6,170 bases of DNA from Spirochaeta sp. (lineage in GTDB: Bacteria > Spirochaetota > Spirochaetia > DSM-27196 > Alkalispirochaetaceae): the NCBI GenBank assembly GCA_007117185.1, contig SKHA01000321.1, forward strand, positions 1 to 6,170. Direction: 5' to 3'. Every line of letters starts with the position of its first letter. Position 1 is the stretch's first letter. The notes beneath the pieces are model-generated. The model saw only the letters and a program-made list of their open reading frames with translations. It was not told the origin of the DNA and searched no databases. This document shows positions 5,132 through 6,170 of the stretch, piece by piece. Both the position numbers and the translations under genes were made by a program.

Positions 5132-6170
5132 ATGCAATCTCAGACGTTTTCCGGGTTCGCCCTGTCCGGCCCCATTCTGGCGGCAGTACAGCGCGAAGGC
5201 TACACCACCCCGACAGATATTCAGGCCAGCGCCATTCCGCCCCTCCTTGAAGGGCGGGACTTGCTGGGAACTGCCCAGACCGGCACCGGCAAGACAGCAG
5301 CGTTTGTACTACCCCTGCTGGATCGCCTCATGAAAGAGCGGGCCGACCTGCCAGCGGGTGCCGCCGATGTTCGCCCCGATCGCGGGCGCTCGGATCGTGG
5401 TCGTCCCGGACCGGCGCGTCCCCGGGCGCTGATCCTCGCTCCCACCCGGGAGCTGGCGATACAAATCGATCAAAGCATAAGCGGCTACGGAGCCGGGTGC
5501 GGCATCAGCCACACCGTGGTATTCGGTGGAGCTCCCAAACCGACTCAGGCGAGCAAACTGCGCTCACGACCCCAGATTCTTACCGCCACCCCCGGCAGGC
5601 TCATGGACTTCATCGGCGAGCGGCTCATTGATCTCTCCCAGGTTGAGATCCTGATACTGGACGAGGCAGATCGCATGCTCGACATGGGATTCATTCCCAC
5701 TGTCCGACAGATCGCCGCGATGGCGGACCGGCGCAACCAGACGGTCCTTTTCTCGGCGACGATGCCGCGGGAAATTGAAGGGTTGGCGCAGGAGTTGCTG
5801 AAGAATCCCCAACGAATTGCCATTGCGCCCAAGGAGATGACGGTGGAGAAGATCCGTCAGTCCGTGCTGTATATGGATAAGGAACACAAAGGAACCATGC
5901 TGCCCCAGTTGATCCGGGACCGCGGGATGTTCCGGGTAATCGTCTTCACCCGGACCAAGCACCGCGCCAGCCGGATCGCCACAATGCTGGGCAAGGAGAA
6001 GATCCCCTCCGATTCGATCCATGGGGACCGCAGCCAGAACCAGCGCCAGCGCGCGCTGGAGAGTTTTCGCCGCGGTCGCATTCAGGTTCTGGTGGCAACA
6101 GACGTTGCCGCCCGCGGTATCGACGTGGACGACGTGACTCACGTAATCAACTTCGAGATACCCAACGAAC
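5132..6170 (+). CDS. rhlE: DEAD-box ATP-dependent RNA helicase, RhlE-like (partial at right edge)
   Basis: ATP-dependent RNA unwinding enzyme of the kind that remodels ribosomal or messenger RNA. The 346 codons in the window cover RecA domain 1 and most of domain 2. Motifs in order: Q motif around GYTTPTDIQ (23-31), Walker A AQTGTGKT (48-55), Ia APTREL (103-108), GG (132-133), Ib TPGR (153-156), DEAD (177-180), SAT (208-210), IV VFTRTK (271-276), then HGDRSQNQR (297-305), V VATDVAARGID (321-331). Motif VI and the C-terminal tail lie beyond the edge. The short N-terminus and the HGxxSQ-type sequence fit the RhlE subgroup, though the exact subgroup is a judgement by eye. An Arg/Gly/Asp/Pro-rich insert (about 79-98) separates motifs I and Ia. 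The ATG at 5132 follows AAGGA (5122-5126), 5 nt upstream; the ATG at 5127 is in another frame. The gene is 251 bp from the permease and is probably a separate unit. Confidence 0.93.
   Translation, partial: MQSQTFSGFALSGPILAAVQREGYTTPTDIQASAIPPLLEGRDLLGTAQTGTGKTAAFVLPLLDRLMKERADLPAGAADVRPDRGRSDRGRPGPARPRALILAPTRELAIQIDQSISGYGAGCGISHTVVFGGAPKPTQASKLRSRPQILTATPGRLMDFIGERLIDLSQVEILILDEADRMLDMGFIPTVRQIAAMADRRNQTVLFSATMPREIEGLAQELLKNPQRIAIAPKEMTVEKIRQSVLYMDKEHKGTMLPQLIRDRGMFRVIVFTRTKHRASRIATMLGKEKIPSDSIHGDRSQNQRQRALESFRRGRIQVLVATDVAARGIDVDDVTHVINFEIPNE

Noticed and set aside
5564..6142. A 192-codon minus-strand frame opposite the helicase
   Set aside because: The helicase motifs on the + strand are unmistakable; the antisense product is His/Arg-rich with no recognisable domain.

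Overview
This 6.17 kb stretch looks like ordinary chromosomal DNA of a moderately GC-rich bacterium. The leftmost gene encodes a secreted binding protein whose signal peptide runs into a GGQQEG sequence. That junction is familiar from periplasmic binding proteins of free-living spirochaetes (Spirochaeta and relatives), so a spirochaete host is my best guess. It rests mainly on that one feature. I see no transposase, integrase, tRNA, rRNA or CRISPR array.

Layout. Positions 1-2907 are transcribed leftward. A DHH-DHHA2 (prune-type) exopolyphosphatase-like gene comes first, then an uncharacterised protein that looks like a divergent CYTH/triphosphate-tunnel protein, then a nearly complete TctC-type solute-binding protein that runs off the left edge. 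Positions 3149-4880 are transcribed rightward: a DUF47/PhoU-like Pit accessory protein, followed 10 bp later by a PiT-family phosphate permease. The 241-bp gap between the two divergent units holds a candidate promoter for each direction. The exopolyphosphatase promoter carries a perfect 17-bp inverted repeat that could be an operator. From 5132 to the right edge runs a partial DEAD-box RNA helicase of RhlE type.

How the genes may work together. Four adjacent genes fit a phosphate theme: phosphate uptake (PiT plus DUF47), polyphosphate or pyrophosphate hydrolysis (prune-like), and possibly binding or hydrolysis of triphosphate compounds (CYTH-like). The divergent arrangement suggests shared control, which is inference. 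The TctC-type protein belongs to tripartite tricarboxylate transport, and its membrane partners, if present, would lie beyond the left edge. The helicase appears to be a separate unit.

Non-coding structure. Two intergenic regions hold perfect short tandem repeats: four copies of a 14-bp unit directly after the exopolyphosphatase stop codon, and 3.5 exact (about 5.5 including decayed) copies of a 16-bp unit just after the permease stop codon. The second array runs into a 16-bp stem-loop whose three non-Watson-Crick pairs are all G-U on the + strand, which points to a folded + strand RNA upstream of the helicase gene. The known gene families here are conventional. The least understood items are the CYTH-like protein and these intergenic elements.
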